Of a stretch of DNA of 64,000 nucleotides, positions 50,188 to 58,990 are shown in pieces. The notes below the pieces were generated by a model. The model ran no database searches. It was not told the DNA's origin and saw nothing but the letters and a program-made list of their open reading frames with translations. A program made the translations under genes and the position numbers. The stretch is from Flavihumibacter sp. ZG627 (GTDB lineage Bacteria; Bacteroidota; Bacteroidia; Chitinophagales; Chitinophagaceae), in assembly GCF_000814325.1 (NCBI RefSeq), contig NZ_JPHF01000003.1, positions 1 to 64,000 of the forward strand, given 5' to 3'. The first letter of the stretch is position 1. Each line of letters opens with the position of its first letter.

Positions 50188-50793
50188 TCACCTGATGCTT
50201 ATACCATCAAACAGACTATCTGCCAGGAAATCGAGATGATCCAGGATATAATCGTTCTGGTTATTCATAAAAATTTTCATGCCAACCTGTTTGAGTCCCC
50301 AGTGGATCATATTAACCCAGGTTTCCATTTCCATTGACTGTAGCTGTTTCACTTCGCCGTTGCTTATACCAAAGAGTAAAATATCCTTGAGCTGGTGTTC
50401 CACGAAGCGATCCTTTTCTTCGGTAAGCTCAAGTATTCTTTTGGCGCTTTCAAACAATTCAGCCCGGTATACGGAATAGTCTTCCGCTTTTTCCTTTACG
50501 TTGGCGAACATCCCCTTTACAAAAGAGCGGAACTTATCGCGGGCGGTAATGGACTCCTTTACTGCGGCAGCAACTTTCTGGTGCTGCAGCTTCATGTCGT
50601 GCATGATGATGGCCTCAAAGATCTCTTCCTTGGTTTTGAAGTAATAGTAGAGCGCGCTCTTCGACTTACCCACCATTTTGGCGATATCCTCCATGGTGGT
50701 TTTCTTGAAGCCATAACGCTTAAATAATTCCCGCCCCTCATTGAGTATCTCGGCCATAATAACCGGGTCCCGTTCTACTTGACTAACTGACAT
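50188..50793 (-). CDS. TetR/AcrR-family transcriptional regulator
   Basis: 201 aa. N-terminal helix-turn-helix ELFKRYGFKKTTMEDIAKMV, then GKSKSALYYYFKTKEEIFEA (about residues 20-65), followed by an all-helical ligand-binding domain. It is divergent from the efflux operon and its TetR (282-bp gap). Target unknown; the upstream region contains GGTCGAATT, similar to the GTCGAAA half-sites before the efflux operon, so it might act there or repress itself (inference). Confidence 0.92.
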   Translation of the reverse strand: MSVSQVERDPVIMAEILNEGRELFKRYGFKKTTMEDIAKMVGKSKSALYYYFKTKEEIFEAIIMHDMKLQHQKVAAAVKESITARDKFRSFVKGMFANVKEKAEDYSVYRAELFESAKRILELTEEKDRFVEHQLKDILLFGISNGEVKQLQSMEMETWVNMIHWGLKQVGMKIFMNNQNDYILDHLDFLADSLFDGISIR

Positions 50794-51003
50794 ATCTGGT
50801 CGAATTTGTTCTAATGTGCAAATTACAATTTTAAAGCCGGACTGAAGGAAGCGGCAATAAGGAAACTTGGGAAGTTCCTGGTGTTCGATAAGATTTCTTC
50901 CCTATTGCATTGATAAACAATATTATAGATTATAACCGAAGCTGAATGAGTTAAAGCCCTCAGGGCTGAAACCCAAGACTTTTACAGTTCCTTAACAATA
51001 AAC

Positions 51004-51071
51004 TTTCGACCATTCATTCGTTTTAGTCGAAATGTCTAGTACTTTTGACTTTTAAATCAATTTAGTCGAAA
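51004..51071. promoter_or_regulatory. GTCGAAA half-sites before the efflux operon
   Basis: TTTCGAC (51004-51010) is the inverted copy of GTCGAAA at 51026-51032, and GTCGAAA appears again at 51065-51071. The longer block TTTAGTCGAAA occurs at 51022 and at 51061, 39 bp apart. These lie directly before the TetR start codon (51076) and fit autoregulation by a TetR dimer. Confidence 0.5.
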
Positions 51072-51075
51072 GGTC

Positions 51076-51738
51076 ATGGAACAGAAAATACTCAGCACCA
51101 CCAGCAGCCTGTTCTCCCTGATGGGGATCCAGCAGCTCAGGATGGCCGACCTGGCCCAGCATATGGGTGTTTCGAAGAAAACCCTTTACCGGTTCTTCCC
51201 CTCGAGGGAGCAACTGGTGGAACGTGTGGTGGCTGAAATGGGTGAAACCCTGACCCATCAACTGAGGGAGGTCAGCTTATCAGAAAGCAATACCCTGAAG
51301 CAGCTCACAAGCTATATCATCACCATGGCAACATTTTACAAGAAATGGTCGCCCGTGTTTTTTGCTGACCTGCAGAAGCATTATCCCTTTCTCTGGACCA
51401 GTATCAGCACGGAAGTCAGGCAGCTACTGCTCGACCTGCTCCGCCGCAACCTGGAATCGGGCATTCAGCAGGGAATCTACCGGGGTAATATCCATCCCGG
51501 CCTGCTGGTAACACTCTGGCAGCAGCATTTTTACAACGACTTCCGCTATTGCGAACAACTCAGTACCGACTATTCCAAGGAGGAAGTATTTCGGCAGAGC
51601 TGCTTCCTGTTCCTTTATGGCATCATCCTGCCATCAAAGATCCCTGCCCTGGAGAGACTGATGCTCGACTACCAGCTCCAGGCCAATCAATCCACTTCTT
51701 TTTACACACCTCAATATATAAATCAAGCAATCGTATGA
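51076..51738 (+). CDS. TetR/AcrR-family regulator of the efflux operon
   Basis: 220 aa. Helix-turn-helix MGIQQLRMADLAQHMGVSKK / TLYRFFPSREQLVERVV at the N-terminus and a helical ligand domain (LLDLLRRNLESGIQQGIYRG). It is the first gene of a four-gene operon; its stop overlaps the tolC start (ATGA), so it is made together with the pump and most likely represses the promoter through the GTCGAAA sites until a substrate binds. Confidence 0.94.
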   Translation: MEQKILSTTSSLFSLMGIQQLRMADLAQHMGVSKKTLYRFFPSREQLVERVVAEMGETLTHQLREVSLSESNTLKQLTSYIITMATFYKKWSPVFFADLQKHYPFLWTSISTEVRQLLLDLLRRNLESGIQQGIYRGNIHPGLLVTLWQQHFYNDFRYCEQLSTDYSKEEVFRQSCFLFLYGIILPSKIPALERLMLDYQLQANQSTSFYTPQYINQAIV

Positions 51739-53099
51739 GATCTCTATTGACCACAACGGCTCTGTTCATGGCACTGCTCGGCACAACAGCCACGCAGGCG
51801 CAGGAGCCGGCACCCTTAACCCTGCAGGAAACCATCAATATGGCCCTGCAGCATAACCAGCAATTAAAGAAAGCAGTGCTGGGCGAAGAGGGTGGCCGCC
51901 AGAAGACCCGTGAAGTAAAGGCACAGGCCCTGCCACAGGTAAACCTGAACGGCAGTTATTCCAACAATTTCATCAAGCCTATAATTGTGCTGCCCGGCGA
52001 ACTGACCGGTGCCCCAGGAACAGTTTCCACCATTGAGATGGGTACCACACATAATGTTGGTATCACTGGTGAGCTCAAACAGGAGCTATTCAACCAGTCG
52101 GTTTTTACCGGATTGCAGGCAGCTAAGAAAAGTGAAGAGTATTACAAGATGCAGACAGCCCTCACCGAAGAGCAGGTGATACAATCGGTAGCCGCAGCAT
52201 TCTATCAGCTCCAGGTGAACAGGGTAAAGCGCGGCATCGTTGACTCAAACCTGGTTAGTTCAAGGCGTATACTGCAAACAACAGAAGCGCAGTTCAAAGC
52301 CGGACTGGCCAAGCGCATTGATGTGGACAGGTTGCGCGTGAACATCGCCAATCTCGAGAGCAATGCCAACCTCTTCAATAATTCCATCTACCAATCAGAG
52401 AACCAGTTGAAATATTATATGGGATTGCAGATGGATGATGCAGCAAGTTTTGCAACGCCGCCATTAGATTCCATTGAATCAGAACTCAACTCAGTATTGC
52501 AGGTAGAATACAATGATGTGAAGCAATTGAATGATTTTAAACTATTGAAGAAGCAGGAAGAGTTGCTCCACCTGCAGAAGAAAGCATATAAATCAGAATA
52601 CTATCCCAAGCTTTCGCTTTTTGGAAACTACAGCTATAATGGCATCAGCAACAAATTTGACCTGGTAAAATCTTCGGGTACTGCTACCTGGTATGATGTA
52701 GCAGCGGTAGGTATCAGGCTTTCCGTTCCCATTTTTGATGGTAATGCCAGGCAGGCAAGAATTGCACAGAGCAATATCCAGATCAGGCAATTGAGGGAAG
52801 ACCTTTCGCAGAAGCAGAGCCTGCTTACACTGAACCAGCGCAATGCGAAAATGCAGATCGCCAACAGCATCAATACCATCCGCCTGCAGGAAAAGAATGT
52901 GGCGCTGGCAAACGATGTGTATGAGACCACGCAAAGCAATTATCGCCTCGGGTTTGCTACGCTAACCGACCTGCTGAATGCAGAAACATCCTTAACCCAA
53001 TCGCGAAATAACCATGCGGAGGCGCTGCTCCAGTTCAAGCTGGCACAGATAGAGTTACTCCGATCCAATGGAAATATTAAATCACTAACACAACAATAA
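51735..53099 (+). CDS. TolC-family outer membrane efflux protein
   Basis: 454 aa from ATG 51735 (the frame is open from 51549 but that part overlaps tetR). Signal peptide (LLTTTALFMALLGTTATQAQ), then two OEP repeats with long helices (LTLQETINMALQHNQQLKKA, VIQSVAAAFYQLQVNRVK, FKAGLAKRIDVDRLRVNIAN; second repeat VYETTQSNYRLGFATLTDLLNAE split at FATL). It forms the outer-membrane channel of the tripartite pump encoded downstream. Confidence 0.95.
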   Translation: MRSLLTTTALFMALLGTTATQAQEPAPLTLQETINMALQHNQQLKKAVLGEEGGRQKTREVKAQALPQVNLNGSYSNNFIKPIIVLPGELTGAPGTVSTIEMGTTHNVGITGELKQELFNQSVFTGLQAAKKSEEYYKMQTALTEEQVIQSVAAAFYQLQVNRVKRGIVDSNLVSSRRILQTTEAQFKAGLAKRIDVDRLRVNIANLESNANLFNNSIYQSENQLKYYMGLQMDDAASFATPPLDSIESELNSVLQVEYNDVKQLNDFKLLKKQEELLHLQKKAYKSEYYPKLSLFGNYSYNGISNKFDLVKSSGTATWYDVAAVGIRLSVPIFDGNARQARIAQSNIQIRQLREDLSQKQSLLTLNQRNAKMQIANSINTIRLQEKNVALANDVYETTQSNYRLGFATLTDLLNAETSLTQSRNNHAEALLQFKLAQIELLRSNGNIKSLTQQ

Positions 53100-53111
53100 A
53101 CTAACAGTTAT

Positions 53112-54179
53112 ATGAAAAGGAAATTAGTTAAAGCGGGTATATGGAGCGTTGCCATCCTGGGATCTTTATTCCTGGTGATCGGAAAGCTCCAAAGCAATAA
53201 GGCCTCCAATGCGTCCAAAACAGAACTGGTGCAACAGACGCATTCCTCTGTTATGGTAAGTACAGATTCTGTAAAGCTGCAGCCAATGGTGATAGACTTT
53301 GAAGCCAATGGTATTTTTCAACCCAATAAGCTGCTTGATTTTGCGGCAGAGTCGAATGGAAGAATATCATCCCTCAAAGTGGATATAGGTTCTTATGTAA
53401 GGCAGGGACAATTGCTTGCCGTACTGGATAATGAGCAGGTAAACAACGATGTTCAGATCAGTGCCAATAACAGGGCCAAGTTACAGAATGACCTTGCCCG
53501 TTATGACAGCGCTTACCAGAATGGAGGCATCACCTATCAGCAATTGCAGGACCTTAAATTACAGGCAACACAGAGCAATACGCAACTCGCGATACAGCAA
53601 CGAAAACTGCGCGACAGCTACCTGAAGGCGCCGATCAGTGGAATCATCCAGAGTAAGTTTGTAGAGAAGGGAGCCTATGTACTACCCGGAACCAAAATGT
53701 TCCAGATAGTGGATATCTCCAAACTAAAGCTTCGCATCAATGTACCCGAGTACCAGGTGGTGAAACTGAAGGTAAAAGACAAGGTTCCGGTTATGTCGGA
53801 TGTATTTCCTGATAAGCAGTTATACGCAACCGTTAGTTATATCGCGCCGATGGGAGATGCATCCCTCAACTTCCCCGTGGAGCTGGAGCTCACAAATATC
53901 AATGGCAATGCCATCCGCGCCGGCATGTACGGAAGAGCAAAATTCCGGTTTGCTGAAAACAATCCGGCACTGCTGATTCCGCGTACTGCTTTTGTGGGAA
54001 GCGTTAACAGCAACGAGGTGTATGTTGCCAGCAATGGTAAGGCTGAACTGCGTAAGGTAAAGCCGGGCCGCATTTTGGGCGAACAGGTAGAGATCCTGGA
54101 AGGTCTTAAGGAAGGCGAGCAGGTTATCAGCGGCGGACAGATAAACCTGAAGAACGGAACAGCCATCATCATTCAATAA
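53112..54179 (+). CDS. RND efflux periplasmic adaptor (MFP)
   Basis: 355 aa. N-terminal hydrophobic segment (GIWSVAILGSLFLVIG), biotinyl-lipoyl half motifs (GRISSLKVDIGSYVRQGQLL and SYLKAPISGIIQSKFVEKG), alpha-hairpin between them, beta-barrel and membrane-proximal domains (IRAGMYGRAKFRF, VEILEGLKEGEQVISGG). It links the RND pump to TolC. 12 bp after tolC, 9 bp before the RND gene. Confidence 0.96.
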   Translation: MKRKLVKAGIWSVAILGSLFLVIGKLQSNKASNASKTELVQQTHSSVMVSTDSVKLQPMVIDFEANGIFQPNKLLDFAAESNGRISSLKVDIGSYVRQGQLLAVLDNEQVNNDVQISANNRAKLQNDLARYDSAYQNGGITYQQLQDLKLQATQSNTQLAIQQRKLRDSYLKAPISGIIQSKFVEKGAYVLPGTKMFQIVDISKLKLRINVPEYQVVKLKVKDKVPVMSDVFPDKQLYATVSYIAPMGDASLNFPVELELTNINGNAIRAGMYGRAKFRFAENNPALLIPRTAFVGSVNSNEVYVASNGKAELRKVKPGRILGEQVEILEGLKEGEQVISGGQINLKNGTAIIIQ

Positions 54180-54188
54180 GGAGTCACC

Positions 54189-57100
54189 ATGAAGATCACA
54201 GAATTATCCATCAAAAGACCCACCATTGTGGTGGTGCTGTTTACAGTACTCACCCTGCTGGGGATCATAAGTTATAAATCGCTCAATTATGAGCTGCTTC
54301 CAAAGTTCTCGCCTCCGGTGGTTACCATTGTAACTATTTATCCAGGCGCTTCACCGGGAGAAGTTGAAAACACCGTCACCAAAAAGATCGAAGATGCGGT
54401 TGCATCCATGGAGAAGATCAAGAAACTGACGGCGCGCTCGTCGGAAGGGCTGAGCCTGGTAACGGTAGAGCTTAACAGCAGTGCAAATCCGGATATCGCT
54501 TTACAGGATGCACAAAGAAAGGTGAACAGCATATTGAGTGAGTTGCCCGATGATGTTAAACCACCATCCCTAAACAAATTTTCCCTGGAAGACCTTCCTA
54601 TCATGACCCTCTCCGCTACGGCGAAGATGGATGGAAAGGACCTCTATGACCTGCTTGATAATAAGGTAGCACCGGGGTTGTCGAGGATAGATGGTGTGGC
54701 GCAGATCACGCTGATCGGCGGACAGGAAAGGGAAGTGAAAGTTGATATCAGTTCCGATAAACTGGCAGCCTATAATCTATCGTTGTTGCAGGTGCAGCAG
54801 GCCATCATGCAATCGAATCTCGACTTCCCAACAGGTAAGGTAAAAACAGAAGAGAACCAGGTGCTGATACGCCTTGCGGGAAAATATGAATCAATTGAAT
54901 CACTCCGTGAGGCAGTGGTTGCAACCAGTTCTGCCGGTGCACCTATACGCCTGAAAGATGTTGCCGATATACAGGAGGCCGTAAAAGAAACATCACAGCT
55001 TGCAAGGGTGGACCAGCAAACTGCTGTGGCCATGCTGATTCAAAAACAGAGTGATGCCAATGCGGTGAATGTGAGTGAAGAAGTGAAGGCAACCATTGCG
55101 CAGCTGGAAAAAGAATATGCGCCGAATGATCTGCATATGAAGGTGGCGAATGATACATCATTGTTTACACTGGAAGCTGCCGATGCGGTTATACATGATC
55201 TCTTCCTGGCGGTGATACTGGTGGCATTGGTGATGCTATTATTCCTGCATAGCATCCGGAATGCCCTGATCGTTATGATCTCTATCCCCGCATCACTGAT
55301 CGCAACGTTTATCGGGATGAAGCTCATGGGCTTCTCGCTGAACCTGATGTCATTGATGGGCCTCTCGCTGGTGGTGGGTATCCTCGTGGATGATGCCATC
55401 GTGGTGCTGGAGAATATTCAGCGACATATGGAGATGGGTAAGAACCGCGTGCGTGCTGCCTTTGAAGGGGTTAAGGAGATAGGCTTTACCGTTACATCCA
55501 TCACCCTCGTAATTGTGGTGGTATTTTTCCCGATCAGTTTAACGAATGAACTGGTATCTAATATCCTCCGCGAATTTACCGTGGTGGTTATCATCTCCAC
55601 CCTAATGAGTTTGCTCGCATCATTTACATTGGTGCCATGGCTGGCATCGCGTTTTGGTAAGCTGGAACATATCAGCGGCAAGAATATTTTTGGAAGGTTC
55701 ATTCTCTGGTTCGAGAAGCAACTGGAACATTTTACCAAATGGATCACGGGCATTCTAAACTGGTCGCTCGACCATAAGGCCATCACACTATCTGTAGTGA
55801 TTGCAATGCTGGTGGCTTCCTTTATGCTGGTGGGGAAAGGATATATTGGGGGCGAGTTCATTCCGCAGGGCGACCGTGGCGAATTCATCGTGCAGCTTGA
55901 ACTTCCCAAGGATGCATCTGTAGAACAGAGCAACTATGCCACACAGAAAGCGGAAGAATATCTGAGTAAGAATCCTGATATAACATCTTTGATCACTACT
56001 GTTGGACAAAGCAGTGAAGATGGTTTTGGGGCGAGCAATGCAACATCCTACAAATCAGAGATCACTATCAAACTGGTGCCGATTGACCAGCGCGAAGATG
56101 CTTCTGATGTATATGCAGCGAAAACAAAACTGGCACTCGAAAAGGTTGTGCCGGGGGTGAAAGTAAAGACCATTCCCGTTAGCATATTAGGTACGGCACA
56201 AAGAGCGCCGTTGGAGATCATTGCGCTGGGCGCTGATTATGATAGTGTAATGGCCTATGCGAAATCTATCAGGACTGTAGTGGAATCAACAGAAGGAACC
56301 AAGGAAGTGAAGCTGAGTGTGGAAGATGGAAACCCGGAGATCAATGTATCGGTTGACCGTGATAAGATGGCGGCACTGGGATTGAGTCTGGACCAGGTTG
56401 GTATAACCATGCAAACGGCCTTTGCCGGAAATGATGATGGCAAATACAGGAAGGGTGCATATGAATATGATATCAGGGTGGGACTTGATGATTTTGACCG
56501 TAAGAATATCAATGATGTTTCCAATCTCACGTTTATCAATAACCGCGGTCAGCAGGTGAAGCTTTACCAGTTTGCTTCGATCTCGGAAAAATCTGGTCCA
56601 AGTAGGCTGGAGCGCCGCGACAAGAACAGTTCTGTCTCGGTACAGGGGCAGGTAATTGGTAAATCGGTAGGAACCGTTGCAACCGAGATCACCGAAAAGA
56701 TCGCAGCGTTGCCAAGGCCTGCAGGTGTTAGCTATGTAATGGGTGGTGACGTAGAGAACCAGGGTGATTCATTCTCCACACTGGGAGTGGCATTGCTGAT
56801 CTCTATTATCATGGTATACCTGATCATGGTGGCATTGTATGACAACTATATCTACCCGCTGGTGGTGATGTTCTCCATTCCATTATCCATCATTGGGGCC
56901 TTGCTTGCACTTGCACTCACCAACAATACACTGAATATATTTTCTATTCTGGGTATCATCATGTTGATCGGACTGGTGGCGAAGAACGCTATTATACTGG
57001 TCGACTTTATCAACCAGAGCAAGGCGGAAGGACATAGTACCCGAGAGGCTGTTATCCTTGCGAACAATGCAAGGTTAAGACCCATCCTGATGACTACCAT

Positions 57101-57317
57101 TGCGATGGTGATAGGGATGTTGCCGCTGGCCCTGGCTGCCAGTGCGGGAGCAAGTTTTAAGAATGGTCTGGCCTGGGTGATCATCGGTGGACTGGTAAGT
57201 TCCATGTTCCTGACGCTTATTGTGGTGCCGGTGGTTTACCTGATGGCGGATAGGTTTATGGCAAGGATCAATAGGGGGAGGAAGAGAGAGAATGTGGAGG
57301 AACTCATGGTGATGTAA
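54189..57317 (+). CDS. RND-family efflux permease (AcrB/MexB-like)
   Basis: 1042 aa, normal for the family. Twelve TM helices: TM1 at about 10-30, TM2-6 at about 335-480, TM7 at about 530-550 and TM8-12 at about 855-1020. Proton-relay features SLVVGILVDDAIVVLENI (two Asp in TM4) and the Lys-containing TM10 GLVAKNAIILVDFI are present, as is the family signature PGASPGEVENTVTKKIEDAV. Two large periplasmic loops form the porter and docking domains. It exports drugs or lipids with the adaptor and TolC. A terminator follows at 57400. Confidence 0.97.
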   Translation: MKITELSIKRPTIVVVLFTVLTLLGIISYKSLNYELLPKFSPPVVTIVTIYPGASPGEVENTVTKKIEDAVASMEKIKKLTARSSEGLSLVTVELNSSANPDIALQDAQRKVNSILSELPDDVKPPSLNKFSLEDLPIMTLSATAKMDGKDLYDLLDNKVAPGLSRIDGVAQITLIGGQEREVKVDISSDKLAAYNLSLLQVQQAIMQSNLDFPTGKVKTEENQVLIRLAGKYESIESLREAVVATSSAGAPIRLKDVADIQEAVKETSQLARVDQQTAVAMLIQKQSDANAVNVSEEVKATIAQLEKEYAPNDLHMKVANDTSLFTLEAADAVIHDLFLAVILVALVMLLFLHSIRNALIVMISIPASLIATFIGMKLMGFSLNLMSLMGLSLVVGILVDDAIVVLENIQRHMEMGKNRVRAAFEGVKEIGFTVTSITLVIVVVFFPISLTNELVSNILREFTVVVIISTLMSLLASFTLVPWLASRFGKLEHISGKNIFGRFILWFEKQLEHFTKWITGILNWSLDHKAITLSVVIAMLVASFMLVGKGYIGGEFIPQGDRGEFIVQLELPKDASVEQSNYATQKAEEYLSKNPDITSLITTVGQSSEDGFGASNATSYKSEITIKLVPIDQREDASDVYAAKTKLALEKVVPGVKVKTIPVSILGTAQRAPLEIIALGADYDSVMAYAKSIRTVVESTEGTKEVKLSVEDGNPEINVSVDRDKMAALGLSLDQVGITMQTAFAGNDDGKYRKGAYEYDIRVGLDDFDRKNINDVSNLTFINNRGQQVKLYQFASISEKSGPSRLERRDKNSSVSVQGQVIGKSVGTVATEITEKIAALPRPAGVSYVMGGDVENQGDSFSTLGVALLISIIMVYLIMVALYDNYIYPLVVMFSIPLSIIGALLALALTNNTLNIFSILGIIMLIGLVAKNAIILVDFINQSKAEGHSTREAVILANNARLRPILMTTIAMVIGMLPLALAASAGASFKNGLAWVIIGGLVSSMFLTLIVVPVVYLMADRFMARINRGRKRENVEELMVM

Positions 57318-57399
57318 GAGGTAAGATTTAAGAGGTAAGAGGTGGAGACAGGTAAGAGGTGGAGACAGGTAAGAGGTAAGATTTAAGAGGTAAGATTTG
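57317..57399. repeat. Low-complexity AGGTAAGA tract
   Basis: Units GAGGTAAGA, TTTAAGA and the 15-bp GGTGGAGACAGGTAA (twice) fill the gap between the RND stop and its terminator. Shares GGTGGAGACAGGTAAGAG with the tract at 58905-58990. Confidence 0.65.
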
Positions 57400-57435
57400 A
57401 AAAGCCGTGACGTATGGAAATACGCACGGCTTTTT
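57400..57435 (+). terminator. Intrinsic terminator of the efflux operon
   Basis: Stem AAAAGCCGTGACGTAT / ATACGCACGGCTTTT with one bulged base and loop GGAA, followed by TTTTT. Confidence 0.88.
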
Positions 57436-57478
57436 CAATCAATCGACCTTATCATTAATAAACCATCGGGTAGGGACC

Positions 57479-58828
57479 TTATAGAATATGTCCGAAAGCG
57501 GGGTCTGTATGTAAATGAACATGCTCCGGTTCAAGAGCCTGCTGGAGGTCGGCGATCAGATCAGCCGCCCTTTCAACGCCAACGCTAAGCCTGACGAGTC
57601 CGGGTACAATACCCAGTGACAACTTCTCCTCTTCGGGAACATCAGAATGGGTCATGGTACCGGGATGTTCAGCAAGGCTTTCTGTTCCGCCAAGACTCAC
57701 CGCCAGTTTAATATGATGAAGGTGGTTAAGGAAACGGAAGGCTCCTTTTTCACCGCCTTTCACAACAAAGCTGATCATGGCGCCAGCACCTTTGCATTGT
57801 GATTTATAAATCGCGTATTGGTTGCCGTCAGATTCATTAAGATGGCCCAGGTAAATGACCTTTTCAACAGCCGGATGTTTCACCAGCCATGCTGCCACTT
57901 CCTTTGCATTTGCCTCTGCGGCATTCATTCGGATCATGAGCGTTTCCAGGCTTCTCAGTAATAGCCATGCAGTATGTGAATCGGTATTGGTACCCATTAC
58001 GGTTCGCATCCTTTTTACTGCTGTCATAAGGGATGCAGATCCTGTTGCAGCACCTGCAATCAGGTCACTATGTCCCCCTATATATTTAGTGGCAGAATAC
58101 AGAACGATATCAGCGCCCAGTTGGAGCGGGTGTTGCCATATTGGTCCCATATAGGTATTATCAACCACGGTCAGAACCCGTCTTGCCATTTCAGGACTTT
58201 TTGCATCGGCAAGATTTTTTGCAGTATAACTGGCAGCAATATCCGAAGCCATCCGAATATCGATTAGGTGGTTGGTAGGATTGGCAGGCGTTTCAACATA
58301 GATCATTCGCAGCTTTTTGCCGAGGCCTGAAGCATCAATCATTGATATGATCTCTTCGCGGGTCTGGTTTGGCTGAAATCCCAAAATCTCCACACCAAAA
58401 GCGGGTAATATGCTATGTATGAATTTATGGGTTCCGCCATAGAGAGGATTACTGTAGAGCAGCAGATCACCGGGACGAAGAAAGGTCAATAAGGTAGTGG
58501 AGATGGCGCTCATGCCACTGGAGAAGACGGCAGCGGCTTCTGCTTTGTCCCACAGTTTTAACCTGTTCTCCAGGATCTCGACCGTTGGGTTGTTGATCCT
58601 GCTGTAAATGAGTCCCATTGTATCGTTTTCATGGCCTGGTTTTCCCATGGCCATTTCGAAATAGGTCTTCCCCGCCTCTGCTGTTGGGAATACAAAGGTG
58701 GAGGTTTGGAAGTTGGGGCATTTGACGGCGCCTTCACTCCATTCGGGGTAATATCCATATCCAAGCATCGCTGTTTCGGGTGCCATATTTTCCTCGCCCT
58801 GAACGGGCGGAATTCTTCTATGATCCAT
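57479..58828 (-). CDS. Cystathionine gamma-synthase-family PLP enzyme
   Basis: 449 aa, some 50 longer than typical because of an N-terminal extension (HRRIPPVQGEENMAPETAML). Fold type I: YSRINNPTVEILENRLKLWD, AAVFSSGMSAISTTLLTFL, NPLYGGTHKF, the internal aldimine Lys in LYSATKYIGGHSDLIAG, and the C-terminal SLGGTESLAEHPGTMTHSDV that contacts the substrate carboxylate. The group includes cystathionine gamma-synthase, gamma-lyase and methionine gamma-lyase, which cannot be separated by eye. It stands between two low-complexity tracts. Confidence 0.92.
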   Translation of the reverse strand: MDHRRIPPVQGEENMAPETAMLGYGYYPEWSEGAVKCPNFQTSTFVFPTAEAGKTYFEMAMGKPGHENDTMGLIYSRINNPTVEILENRLKLWDKAEAAAVFSSGMSAISTTLLTFLRPGDLLLYSNPLYGGTHKFIHSILPAFGVEILGFQPNQTREEIISMIDASGLGKKLRMIYVETPANPTNHLIDIRMASDIAASYTAKNLADAKSPEMARRVLTVVDNTYMGPIWQHPLQLGADIVLYSATKYIGGHSDLIAGAATGSASLMTAVKRMRTVMGTNTDSHTAWLLLRSLETLMIRMNAAEANAKEVAAWLVKHPAVEKVIYLGHLNESDGNQYAIYKSQCKGAGAMISFVVKGGEKGAFRFLNHLHHIKLAVSLGGTESLAEHPGTMTHSDVPEEEKLSLGIVPGLVRLSVGVERAADLIADLQQALEPEHVHLHTDPAFGHIL

Positions 58829-58904
58829 GATCGGGAATTTGTTACAAACTTCTTTCTTTGAGGGGAGATAAAGGATGACTTAGGTCACACGGGGAAGTGA
58901 TAGT

Positions 58905-58990
58905 GAGGTAAGAAGTAAGAGGTGGAGACAGGTAAGAGTTAAGAGGTAAGATTTGGAGGGAAGATTTAAGAAGTAAGAGGTAAGATTTAG
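58905..58990. repeat. Low-complexity AGGTAAGA tract
   Basis: Units GAGGTAAGA, GTTAAGA, ATTTAAGA and GAAGTAAGA between the PLP-enzyme gene start and the helicase gene end; contains GGTGGAGACAGGTAAGAG, also present twice in part at 57340-57375. Confidence 0.65.

Noticed and set aside
51549-51734. Extended N-terminus of the TolC protein
   Set aside because: It overlaps tetR in another frame; a proper signal peptide begins at ATG 51735.
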